From assembly GCF_025567125.1 (NCBI RefSeq), contig NZ_JAOQJI010000001.1:1-64000 (forward strand): a stretch of 64,000 nt of DNA. The letters are read 5' to 3'. Each line of letters begins with the position of its first letter. Position 1 is the first letter of the stretch. Below are positions 25,847-33,450 of the stretch, in pieces. Below the pieces are notes generated by a model that was not told where the DNA came from, searched no databases, and saw nothing but the letters and a program-made list of their open reading frames with translations. Source of the stretch: Phocaeicola fibrisolvens (lineage in GTDB: Bacteria > Bacteroidota > Bacteroidia > Bacteroidales > Bacteroidaceae). The translations under genes and the position numbers were made by a program.

Positions 25847-27889
25847 TTATTTATCTTGTACTGGACGGATAATTGTTTCCTTGTTTTTTGTAGAATAAGA
25901 ACTTACTAACGAAACATCTTTTTCATTAAAACCTAATGCATACATGGCTCCACTACCATCATGAATAGCATGGCACATACCAGACATGTAAGCTGTATCC
26001 TCAAAATCACGGAATTGCCAGTTTCCCGATGAATAATCGAATTGGGGAAAGAAAATACTATTTCCATTGGGCCCTATTGCCTGAAATCCATCAATATTTT
26101 TATAGATTATACGTTGCCATATACATTTGGTAATTAGTTCTGTAATTTCATCACGTGTAGGAAGACGCCAGTCTCCTCCGAGTTTTGCATGTGCTAAATC
26201 ATACTTAGTGTTGCAGATATTTTCAGTTAATGGATCTTCATTGAACATTTCATCCCATCTAGTCTCGGCCCCTTGTTCTTCTGGATATTGAGCTCCTAAA
26301 TTATATCCTCGCCATAATACTTTTAGTCCTAAGTCTACAATTTCTTCCGTTGAAATTTTTGCTTCAGCGGAGGTAGTAAATTTATTTACTTTTCCGAAAT
26401 AGACTTGATTGCCAGCTTTTGCATAAGTACAGAAATAATAGGTAGTATTAATCAAGAGTCCTTGTAGCTCTACATCTATTTGGTCTTGATTATCAGATGT
26501 ACACATAGCTCCTTCTCTTCTTATATTGGGATACTCTTTTGTGCCATACCATACTCCCCATTCTGTGAGGTTGACATTTGAGGATTTTACATAGCCTTGT
26601 CGAATAGAAGCGGATGTGGCTGTGATATTGGTACTTCCTCCAGTAATACAAGACACCCGACTATCATATACTGGGCGAATTGAGCAACCCCACTCACGAG
26701 GGGAAGTATTGCTATAATATTCATCTTCAGTTAAAAGGAAGTGTCTGACGTAGTCACCCACTTGGGTTTGTGTGCCAATGCGGTAAAACCCTTGTGCTCC
26801 TACATATCCTATACCTCCGTCGGACATCAAACGGCATCCGGCGGCAGGAAGGAAAATACTGTTTCCATTAGGACCTGTCACTTTGTATCCATGTACATTC
26901 TTATAAACGACCCATTCCCATGAGCATTTAGATTTTAATGTATTCCATTCGTCTGCTGTTGGTATACGATAGTATTCACCTAACTGATACCAGGCTGCAT
27001 CATATCCACTTCCGCTAATGCTGTCTAATTTTGGGTAATCATCTCTATTCATGGACGAAATGCCATGAGGGTCTCCCCATCCATAATACTTTCCTGCTTC
27101 TTCAGGTGTATTACTGCCTAGATTACAGCTGGCCCATTTTACATCGAGGCCTAAATCAATAATATCTCCTTCCGTGATTTCTATGTCTTGTGTACGGAAA
27201 GTGTTAATTTCGCTTAGATATCGTTTCCCTGCATAGACAAAACAAGCTGCATAGTAATAATTGGTCCCAGGTTTCAGCCCGTCTACAACTGTAGAGAAAG
27301 AACCGTCTGAGTTTATTTCTAGACAAGGGTATAAGTCGATAGTTTCTAGGTTTGCATCTGTTTCTGATACGACAAAACCCAGCATATCTTGAGTGGCTTT
27401 AATTTCCTCTGAACGGAAGCTCCCGTATAAATCCACGACATACTGATTGCGTGCTACTGCATTTTCGGTTGTTAGGGTGAATTCTGCTGATGCTGTAGTT
27501 ACATTCAGTTCTTGCTCTATGATTGGATCTTCGGAACCATTGGCCCATATACGGATTGCCACTTTATATTGTGTATTTGCTGTTAATCCACCGAATTCGA
27601 GGAGATATGTATCAGAGGTACCATCTACTAAAGACGGAGCTCTTTCATCTTCAACTTTCCAGTTACCTCCTTCGTTTTTATACAAGACAAAATAGATGTT
27701 ATCTATTTGGGCTCCTCTAATATCTAATTTCGCTTGTACTCGAATCATGTCATATCTTACTATAGGAGATGAAATTTCTTTGATGGCTACGGTCGTTTTT
27801 CCTCCGCTCCAGTCATAAGGGTCTTGAGAGCACCCGTAATACAACGTTGATACTAGAATCAACATTAATAATTTAAAATAGGCTTTCAT
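25847..27889 (-). CDS. Lipoprotein with two FISUMP domains
   Basis: A 680-residue protein from the start at 27889 (MKAYFKLL); an ATG at 27916 would add nine residues and overlap the gene upstream. The lipobox LYYGC makes it an envelope lipoprotein. Fibronectin-III-like beta segments alternate with two Fib_succ_major (FISUMP) modules, each opening DLGLxVxW and carrying the paired signature GPNGNSIF(L/F)P, (R/G)xPTxDE and a final SIRPV or IIRPV. These modules are typical of surface proteins in Bacteroidetes and Fibrobacter. Role in binding or adhesion is likely but unproven. It is co-transcribed with the caspase-like gene. Confidence 0.75.
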   Translation of the reverse strand: MKAYFKLLMLILVSTLYYGCSQDPYDWSGGKTTVAIKEISSPIVRYDMIRVQAKLDIRGAQIDNIYFVLYKNEGGNWKVEDERAPSLVDGTSDTYLLEFGGLTANTQYKVAIRIWANGSEDPIIEQELNVTTASAEFTLTTENAVARNQYVVDLYGSFRSEEIKATQDMLGFVVSETDANLETIDLYPCLEINSDGSFSTVVDGLKPGTNYYYAACFVYAGKRYLSEINTFRTQDIEITEGDIIDLGLDVKWASCNLGSNTPEEAGKYYGWGDPHGISSMNRDDYPKLDSISGSGYDAAWYQLGEYYRIPTADEWNTLKSKCSWEWVVYKNVHGYKVTGPNGNSIFLPAAGCRLMSDGGIGYVGAQGFYRIGTQTQVGDYVRHFLLTEDEYYSNTSPREWGCSIRPVYDSRVSCITGGSTNITATSASIRQGYVKSSNVNLTEWGVWYGTKEYPNIRREGAMCTSDNQDQIDVELQGLLINTTYYFCTYAKAGNQVYFGKVNKFTTSAEAKISTEEIVDLGLKVLWRGYNLGAQYPEEQGAETRWDEMFNEDPLTENICNTKYDLAHAKLGGDWRLPTRDEITELITKCIWQRIIYKNIDGFQAIGPNGNSIFFPQFDYSSGNWQFRDFEDTAYMSGMCHAIHDGSGAMYALGFNEKDVSLVSSYSTKNKETIIRPVQDK

Positions 27890-27900
27890 AAGTTTTATTT

Positions 27901-28374
27901 TTATTCGTTTTTCCATAATTGCATGAACAAATCCTTTTGGAAACTATTTTGGGTCGATTCACTTTCTGATAAAGTGTGGCATAATGTATTGAGACATTCG
28001 TCTTTTCTAAGTTGTAAGGTTATACAGACCGTGTATTTCCCTTTTTGTTCACTTATGACAGACTCATCAGTTATCTTGGCTCCTTTTAATAGCATTTTGA
28101 CTGCCATTTGAGTTTCTGTAATAAATTCATCTGCCGACTCACCTGTGTTGGTTTGGTTTCTGATATAACTTTCTGATACATTTTTAATTTTTCCATTAAT
28201 CATTGTAGCCAAAAGATTTCGGGCATGAAGCATTGCTTTTTGCCTGGCTACAGTTACAGAAGATGCACTTGCAGTCTGAGTAGCTACAAAATAATTCTTG
28301 TCATTATCGGCTCCCCATACTGTAAAACTTTGCAGGAGGTATAACAGTAGAAAGATCAGGCTACTTTTTTTCAT
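27901..28374 (-). CDS. Exported LPP20-like protein
   Basis: A 157-residue protein with a signal peptide (about residues 1-21). The mature part follows the LPP20/FlgT pattern: a helix with many Ala and Arg (SVTVARQKAMLHARNLLATM), then IKNVSESYI and a final strand pair (KGAKITDESV, KYTVCITLQL). Such proteins sit in the periplasm or outer membrane, usually with unknown roles. Its start overlaps the end of the DUF4384-like gene by 14 bp, so translation of the two is probably coupled. Assignment rests on pattern, not on a search. Confidence 0.6.
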   Translation of the reverse strand: MKKSSLIFLLLYLLQSFTVWGADNDKNYFVATQTASASSVTVARQKAMLHARNLLATMINGKIKNVSESYIRNQTNTGESADEFITETQMAVKMLLKGAKITDESVISEQKGKYTVCITLQLRKDECLNTLCHTLSESESTQNSFQKDLFMQLWKNE

Positions 28375-29398
28375 GTGCTATTTCTTTTAAGTTATCAATA
28401 ATCAAATCGACAATACTCATCTGTAAGTCTGTTTTACGTACTCGGTTTTGTTGTAACCAACGGGCAAATTCAGCAGAAGTCACTGAAGGAAGTTCACTAT
28501 AACCTTCCGGTAGTTTCTGATTTTCTCCTTTTATGTTAAAGAAGAAATCTTTTGTAAAAGGAGTTTCCGAGAAAAGGTAATAAATACGTATGACATCGTA
28601 TTTTTGGTCGGTCATCAGTTCCAGCTCATCTACAGTTTGTCGGTCTTTATAGGGAACAGCAGAAAGGTCGAAAAATGAATACCATTGATTGGCTTCAATT
28701 TTTACATCATCATCTTTCTCAAAAGCAGCATAAGGCAACATTCGAAAAGCATTCTCTCCATTATCCATAAATAAGACAAGGTGCCCAGATTTTGTACTCC
28801 GAAAGCGGGTAATGAATAAATCTCCTTGATGGAAGACCGAATCATTCCCCACCGTCAGATGAGTTTCAGAGTCCTGAATTTTTTGTTCTGCAATGATTTG
28901 CTTATGTCCATTCAGTATCTGAAACTCAAATTGAGGTAGTATCTGATTAAGAGGTTGCGCATATCCTTTAACTCGGCAGGTCCATTCCGTTGCGGAAACT
29001 TTCTTTTTTAAACGTCCCCAACGATTCATTCGAAGAATTTCTGTTTCATGGGAAGTTAAACTGGGTTCTGCCAGATTTGCCTTCCAGATACCTTGTGGAA
29101 ACTGGGAGGTTAAATCCAGATAATGTTCATAACTATCTAACTCACCTTCATAACTTTTCATAAAGTTTCCGTATGTGATAGAGGTACCGAATTTTTTCTC
29201 AATGGCTTCCTGTTGGGCCATATTGATTAAATCTGATTGCTTGAAATCTTCTCCGTCGGGAACTTTAATAGAAGTGGTACCTTCTACTACTACCCAGTCG
29301 GATGGAGGAGTACCTTGAAATACTTGGGCTTGTGTGTAATTGCTCCATACTGTTACACACACTGCCCAAAGTATTATTTTATTAGCTAATTGCCGCAT
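28361..29398 (-). CDS. Exported DUF4384-like protein
   Basis: A 345-residue protein with a signal peptide (about residues 1-24, ending YTQA). Residues 30-165 contain an LPP20-like region (DLINMAQQEAIEKKFG, WTCRVKGYA). From about residue 195 there is a DUF4384-type beta domain, with HQGDLFITRFRSTKSGHLVLF, MLPYAAF and a long strand before YYLFSETPF. In other Bacteroidetes DUF4384 is often fused to caspase-like peptidases. Here it is a separate gene two places downstream of one, which supports a shared role. It overlaps the next gene by 14 bp. Confidence 0.7.
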   Translation of the reverse strand: MRQLANKIILWAVCVTVWSNYTQAQVFQGTPPSDWVVVEGTTSIKVPDGEDFKQSDLINMAQQEAIEKKFGTSITYGNFMKSYEGELDSYEHYLDLTSQFPQGIWKANLAEPSLTSHETEILRMNRWGRLKKKVSATEWTCRVKGYAQPLNQILPQFEFQILNGHKQIIAEQKIQDSETHLTVGNDSVFHQGDLFITRFRSTKSGHLVLFMDNGENAFRMLPYAAFEKDDDVKIEANQWYSFFDLSAVPYKDRQTVDELELMTDQKYDVIRIYYLFSETPFTKDFFFNIKGENQKLPEGYSELPSVTSAEFARWLQQNRVRKTDLQMSIVDLIIDNLKEIAHEKK

Positions 29399-29407
29399 AT
29401 ATATTGA

Positions 29408-30094
29408 TTAGAAGGCATTTAAACTAGAATGTTTTTTTAAGAAACGACTTCCGTTGAACCAAAAGCCAATTGAAAGGCAGTGAGCGGATTTCAATCTATT
29501 ACCATAATCACCATCCGTTAATGTCTTAGCTAAACTTAAGTTCTTATAACCGATACGGAAAAAACCAAATTCGAATCCAGCTCCAAATTGATAGCCTAAA
29601 TGAGTGGATTTTATGAGGGAATCGCTGCTAAAGAAGTTGAATGAATCTTCACGTCCACTGTGTATTGCATAAAAAAATGTTCCACCTCCATTTAGATAAA
29701 AACGGATTTTGTTAGAAAGAAGATATTTAAATTCAATTTCAAAAGGTATGTCAATTCCATATGCTCTAGTGAAGGTATTTCCTGTTTCTGTATTAAAACT
29801 ACTACAATCTTCTGCCCACATAAATCCAGCACCAGTGCGCAGCGAAAGTGTTAGCCAATTGGGAGTCCATTGGCGTGGCAATAAATAATCTCCCATGATG
29901 TTAGCTTGATGTACCCAACGTCCTGTGTTATCTTTTCCCATAAAGAAACCCTCCGGATCATATAAATATGCGGGATGTACTCCACTTCCTCCTTCAATTC
30001 CAAAACGCCATTGTGCATTGGCATTCAAAGAAAAAGCCCATATCATACACAATATACATACGATTTTTATATATATTTTCTTCATTGTTTTCAA
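29408..30094 (-). CDS. Predicted outer-membrane beta-barrel protein
   Basis: A 228-residue protein with a signal peptide (about residues 1-27, ending NANA). The mature part alternates polar and aromatic residues, as in small 8-stranded barrels, with repeated Gly-aromatic strands (WRFGIEGG, GAGFMWA, FYLNGGGTFFYA, GYQFGAGFEFGF, CLSIGFWFNG). No family name is certain. It lies 17 bp after the caspase-like gene and 9 bp before the DUF4384-like gene, so it is in the same transcript and could anchor or export the cassette products. Confidence 0.65.
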   Translation of the reverse strand: MKTMKKIYIKIVCILCMIWAFSLNANAQWRFGIEGGSGVHPAYLYDPEGFFMGKDNTGRWVHQANIMGDYLLPRQWTPNWLTLSLRTGAGFMWAEDCSSFNTETGNTFTRAYGIDIPFEIEFKYLLSNKIRFYLNGGGTFFYAIHSGREDSFNFFSSDSLIKSTHLGYQFGAGFEFGFFRIGYKNLSLAKTLTDGDYGNRLKSAHCLSIGFWFNGSRFLKKHSSLNAF

Positions 30095-30111
30095 ACTTAT
30101 TTTTGTTGAAC

Positions 30112-32346
30112 TTAATATTTTACAAATACATCATTTTTACGTGCACTGACTTGAATGACAGGATCTTGACGAACTTGATCACCTTCCAGTTCTTTTACTA
30201 GATAAGGTACGCCAGAACTTTGAGTATCAGATAAGTATTTATATAGCTCATCGAAAGAAAGCACTCCATCACCATTTAAGTCTGATTTTGCTTTATCTTG
30301 CATTGCTTTGAACAAGACGTAAGAGAACAAACCATGTTTCTTTTCCTTGTACCAATTGGCATATTGGTCTTCACCTGACGCTGAAAGTATCACGAATTTA
30401 GCCAATTTATCAGGTTTGGGACGGCGTACGAATTCAGTGGCAGATGCTTCCATGGAAATTTCCTGTCCAGAGAAACAAGCATCTGTAATGACATTTACTT
30501 TATCTATTGGTAGTGCACTCAATATACGGTAGATGCTCTGTAATGAGGTGGCTTGTTCTTTACAACTTTTCGGATTGGAACGAACTCCCAATAAATAGGG
30601 TTCTCCCATGAAAGGATATCCATGTCCGGAATAATAGAAATATACTTCTTTACTTCCTGTGGATGCAACTAATTTAGCCAATTCACCTTCTTGATTGTCT
30701 GTTCCGAAAATATCATCAAAATCTTTTTTATCAGCATTGGTTTTAAATAGAATATTTTTCTCGTCTAATCCGAGGGTTTTAACCAAATAATCTCGCATGG
30801 TAGTCGCATCATTCACTGCATATTTTACAGGACCAACTTTCGTGCTGCCTTGCTTTCCTGTTGCTACCTGATAATCGGTATTACCGATTACTACAGCTAC
30901 TGCGTTTGATTTAGCTGTTGTTTCAGGAATGTTTGTATCTACCTCTGATGTTCGTTCATATACATTTTCTTTATATGATGCGATTTCCGGATAGTCTTTT
31001 TGGAATGCATTATGGATGGTTACTTCTACAGCTACACGGCGATATTTAGCTCCTACTTTGTCTGCTACTTCTGCGAAATGCTCATAATGTACATTTGCTA
31101 CACGGAATGCACCAATATGTTTTTGCATAAAATTCTTGATATCCAGTGTACGTAGATAAGCTAATTGTTCATTACTGCTGATTCCGTCTTTGGTATTGAC
31201 TGATACATAGCCGAATGAACCGTTTACAAAATACTCAGCATCTTGAATATCTCCAAATGCTCCGTCATAAGCAACTGCGTTACGGAATGGGCTGGCATCT
31301 GTACTTCCAATAATCTTTACTGTTACTTCTGTTCCAGGTGCGATATATTGTTCCAGTTTGGATTCAATTGTACTCTTAATAATACCTGCTGTTTGAAGGG
31401 CTGCTTGGGAATCTTTCAGCCGATATTTCCCTGATGGCCAGTCTTCTGTGCCTTCATCGATTCTCAGTTTCTTTAAATGTTCAGAAAGGACCTGAACATC
31501 ATAACGAACCTTCATGTTATATTCTACCTGTCCATCTTTTTTTACTTCAGGCATTACTTCCGCATTGACATCTACTTGTGTGTTTTCTGTCAATTTCTTC
31601 TGTGCACGTAACTCTGAAATCATGGTTGCTAAAAGCTCTTTTAAGTCTCCTTTGATTTCATTGGTTACATCTTCTGCTTTCTTGACAGCTTTTTCAACAA
31701 TTGCTATTTCTTTCTTTGGCTCTTCTTTCTTCTTGACGTCCATCCATAAAGGATAATAGGGAACCAAAGCTAATTCTTGGGTACGTCCGTAGGCACGTCC
31801 ACCTAATTCGAAACGATGTTTGTCATTTCCAATTGTGACATAAAGAGTGGCTGTGCGATTCTTTTTTAATGATTTCCTGAGTGGTATATTGATTTCTCCT
31901 TTCAGAATGCCATCTTTTGTTAAGGTTAAAGTTTTTGATGGTAGGGCTTTATAGGTTTTTCCTTTAATTTCCAATACGATGTTCTGTTCTGCATTGAATG
32001 TGATGTTATTTCCTTTTTGTAGTTTTACCTCAAGTAAGAATGTCATCATTCCTCGATTGGGTTTTCTTCCAAAATCAGAAATCACACAGTAACTTTCCGG
32101 TAAAACGGAAATTAAATCTTTTTGTTTCAGATTGGCAGTGACTTTGGGCCAGCTAGGATTGTTCATATCAAAGGAGGTTTCTTTGTCTGACTGGATATCC
32201 CGCCAACCTACATTGGGAAGGACTGAGGTTTTTATCGGATTTATGGAAGAAGATTTCTGTCCATATACAGTCATTCCACACATGAGCATAGAAGCGCAAC
32301 ATATCGTTGGAATCATGCTAGTTTTTTTCTTACCTTTACATTTCAT
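30112..32346 (-). CDS. Secreted caspase-like (C14 family) cysteine protease
   Basis: A 744-residue protein with a signal peptide (about residues 1-29, ending VYGQ). An N-terminal beta-rich region (40-200) is followed by a charged helical linker (205-260) and an OmpA-like alpha/beta segment (about 275-445, with KIIGSTD and NEQLAYLRTLDIKNF). The C-terminal caspase domain (about 480-680) has the dyad His575 (YYSGHG) and Cys624 (TDACFSG) and the opening strand VAVVIGNTDY. An EF-hand-like loop DLNGDGVLSFDE (689-700) follows and suggests calcium dependence. Bacterial C14 peptidases usually cut after Arg or Lys. First large gene of the leftward cassette; an upstream 22-codon frame overlaps its start as TAATG. 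Confidence 0.85.
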   Translation of the reverse strand: MKCKGKKKTSMIPTICCASMLMCGMTVYGQKSSSINPIKTSVLPNVGWRDIQSDKETSFDMNNPSWPKVTANLKQKDLISVLPESYCVISDFGRKPNRGMMTFLLEVKLQKGNNITFNAEQNIVLEIKGKTYKALPSKTLTLTKDGILKGEINIPLRKSLKKNRTATLYVTIGNDKHRFELGGRAYGRTQELALVPYYPLWMDVKKKEEPKKEIAIVEKAVKKAEDVTNEIKGDLKELLATMISELRAQKKLTENTQVDVNAEVMPEVKKDGQVEYNMKVRYDVQVLSEHLKKLRIDEGTEDWPSGKYRLKDSQAALQTAGIIKSTIESKLEQYIAPGTEVTVKIIGSTDASPFRNAVAYDGAFGDIQDAEYFVNGSFGYVSVNTKDGISSNEQLAYLRTLDIKNFMQKHIGAFRVANVHYEHFAEVADKVGAKYRRVAVEVTIHNAFQKDYPEIASYKENVYERTSEVDTNIPETTAKSNAVAVVIGNTDYQVATGKQGSTKVGPVKYAVNDATTMRDYLVKTLGLDEKNILFKTNADKKDFDDIFGTDNQEGELAKLVASTGSKEVYFYYSGHGYPFMGEPYLLGVRSNPKSCKEQATSLQSIYRILSALPIDKVNVITDACFSGQEISMEASATEFVRRPKPDKLAKFVILSASGEDQYANWYKEKKHGLFSYVLFKAMQDKAKSDLNGDGVLSFDELYKYLSDTQSSGVPYLVKELEGDQVRQDPVIQVSARKNDVFVKY

Positions 32347-32414
32347 TATTTAATATATTTAGCTTGTTGGAAGAATTGAATTAGCGCAGATTTAATTTTT
32401 CCATTAGGGTTCAT
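32346..32414 (-). CDS. 22-codon leader frame overlapping the caspase-like start
   Basis: ATG at 32414 opens a short frame (ending FFQQAKYIK) whose TAA stop shares its last A with the ATG of the caspase-like gene, forming TAATG. This geometry is typical of translational coupling. The same frame is open for ten further codons upstream without a start codon, so it may instead be a worn remnant. No strong ribosome site is seen. Confidence 0.3.
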   Translation of the reverse strand: MNPNGKIKSALIQFFQQAKYIK

Positions 32415-32573
32415 TCCTGTTTGTTTATTATAGAATTTCAGTGCGCTTATTTTTTATTCTGAATTCTGTTTTCATATTTCACCTTTGTATACCAATAAAC
32501 TTGATTATGCAATAACAGGATAGGGACTCTATTCATGATAGGAAAAGAATGGAGTTCTGCCTTATTGTATTCA

Positions 32574-32581
32574 CAAAAGTA
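32574..32581 (-). promoter_or_regulatory. Possible -7 element of the caspase-like cassette
   Basis: TACTTTTG on the minus strand matches TAnnTTTG and lies just after the LytTR-gene terminator, giving a leader of about 220 nt before the caspase-like gene. There is no -33 element. The 338-bp interval 32347-32684 otherwise holds only short frames and the hairpin at 32621-32657. Confidence 0.35.
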
Positions 32582-32605
32582 AACAACAGAAAATAAATGT
32601 AAAAT

Positions 32606-32657
32606 AGTGAAAAATAAAGAAACCGATTAAATGCGTAATTGAGGCATTCAATCGGTT
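32606..32657 (-). terminator. Terminator of the LytS/LytTR operon
   Basis: AACCGATTAAATGC (32621-32634) pairs with GCATTCAATCGGTT (32644-32657) with one mismatch. On the minus strand it is followed by a T-rich stretch, so it separates the regulator pair from the caspase-like cassette. Confidence 0.6.
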
Positions 32658-32684
32658 GAAAAAGGAGTTTAACTGGTTATAATT

Positions 32685-33446
32685 TTACAGCAATTTTAAG
32701 GCTTCTTTTATTTTGCTGTAATGACGTCGGCTGGCAATTAATTCCAGATTATTGAAAGGAGCATATAAGATGCATCGCAGCGTGCTGTTTTCAATGGAAG
32801 ACAGATAGTCAATGTTAAGGATGCAATCTGTGTTGATGCGGATGAAGGAAGGATGTAAATTTAGGATGTCGCGTGCTTTGGTACTTAGTCGCAGGCGATG
32901 CTGTTTCATGTTTGTGAGTGTCATGTTCCAGCAACGGTTTTCGTTGGAGTACTGGAAATAGAGTATTTCGGAATCACGGAGCAGCAGCAGATTGTTGACC
33001 GTTTGCACGGCGAATTTGCAATCTTTATTGAGTAGCTGGTGCATGGCCTGTTCAAAATTAATCGGATTGTTGCCTTTTTCATGCTTTACGCGTTCTACAA
33101 TCTGGAGCAGTTCTTCCGATTGGTAAGGTTTTAACAGATAGTCAAAGGCAGAGGCACGCAATGCGTCAATCATGTATTTGTCGAATGCGGTATAGAATAC
33201 CACATGCATATTGTTGTACATATAAGGTCTGATTTCCTGCAATAATTCGATTCCGTTGGTTGTGGGAAACTCAATGTCGAGAAATAATAAATCGGGTTGA
33301 TATTGGATGATACTCTTTTTGGCCTTTTGTGGAGAAGTCTGAGTGTCCAGAATATTTATTTCTGGATAAACGGCCAGGTCATCCGCCAAATTACGGATGG
33401 AATTGGGTTCATCGTCAACGATAATAGTCGTAATGCTTGTAGTCAT
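32685..33446 (-). CDS. LytTR-family response regulator
   Basis: A 253-residue cytoplasmic regulator with a receiver domain (residues 5-120; acidic pocket Asp11, Asp12 and phospho-acceptor Asp57 in LLFLDIEFP) and a C-terminal LytTR DNA-binding domain (about 145-250). LytTR proteins bind direct repeats about 21-22 bp apart. It lies 4 bp after its cognate kinase gene. Placement directly upstream of the caspase-like cassette suggests it controls that cassette, which is inference. Confidence 0.92.
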   Translation of the reverse strand: MTTSITTIIVDDEPNSIRNLADDLAVYPEINILDTQTSPQKAKKSIIQYQPDLLFLDIEFPTTNGIELLQEIRPYMYNNMHVVFYTAFDKYMIDALRASAFDYLLKPYQSEELLQIVERVKHEKGNNPINFEQAMHQLLNKDCKFAVQTVNNLLLLRDSEILYFQYSNENRCWNMTLTNMKQHRLRLSTKARDILNLHPSFIRINTDCILNIDYLSSIENSTLRCILYAPFNNLELIASRRHYSKIKEALKLL

Positions 33447-33450
33447 TTGT

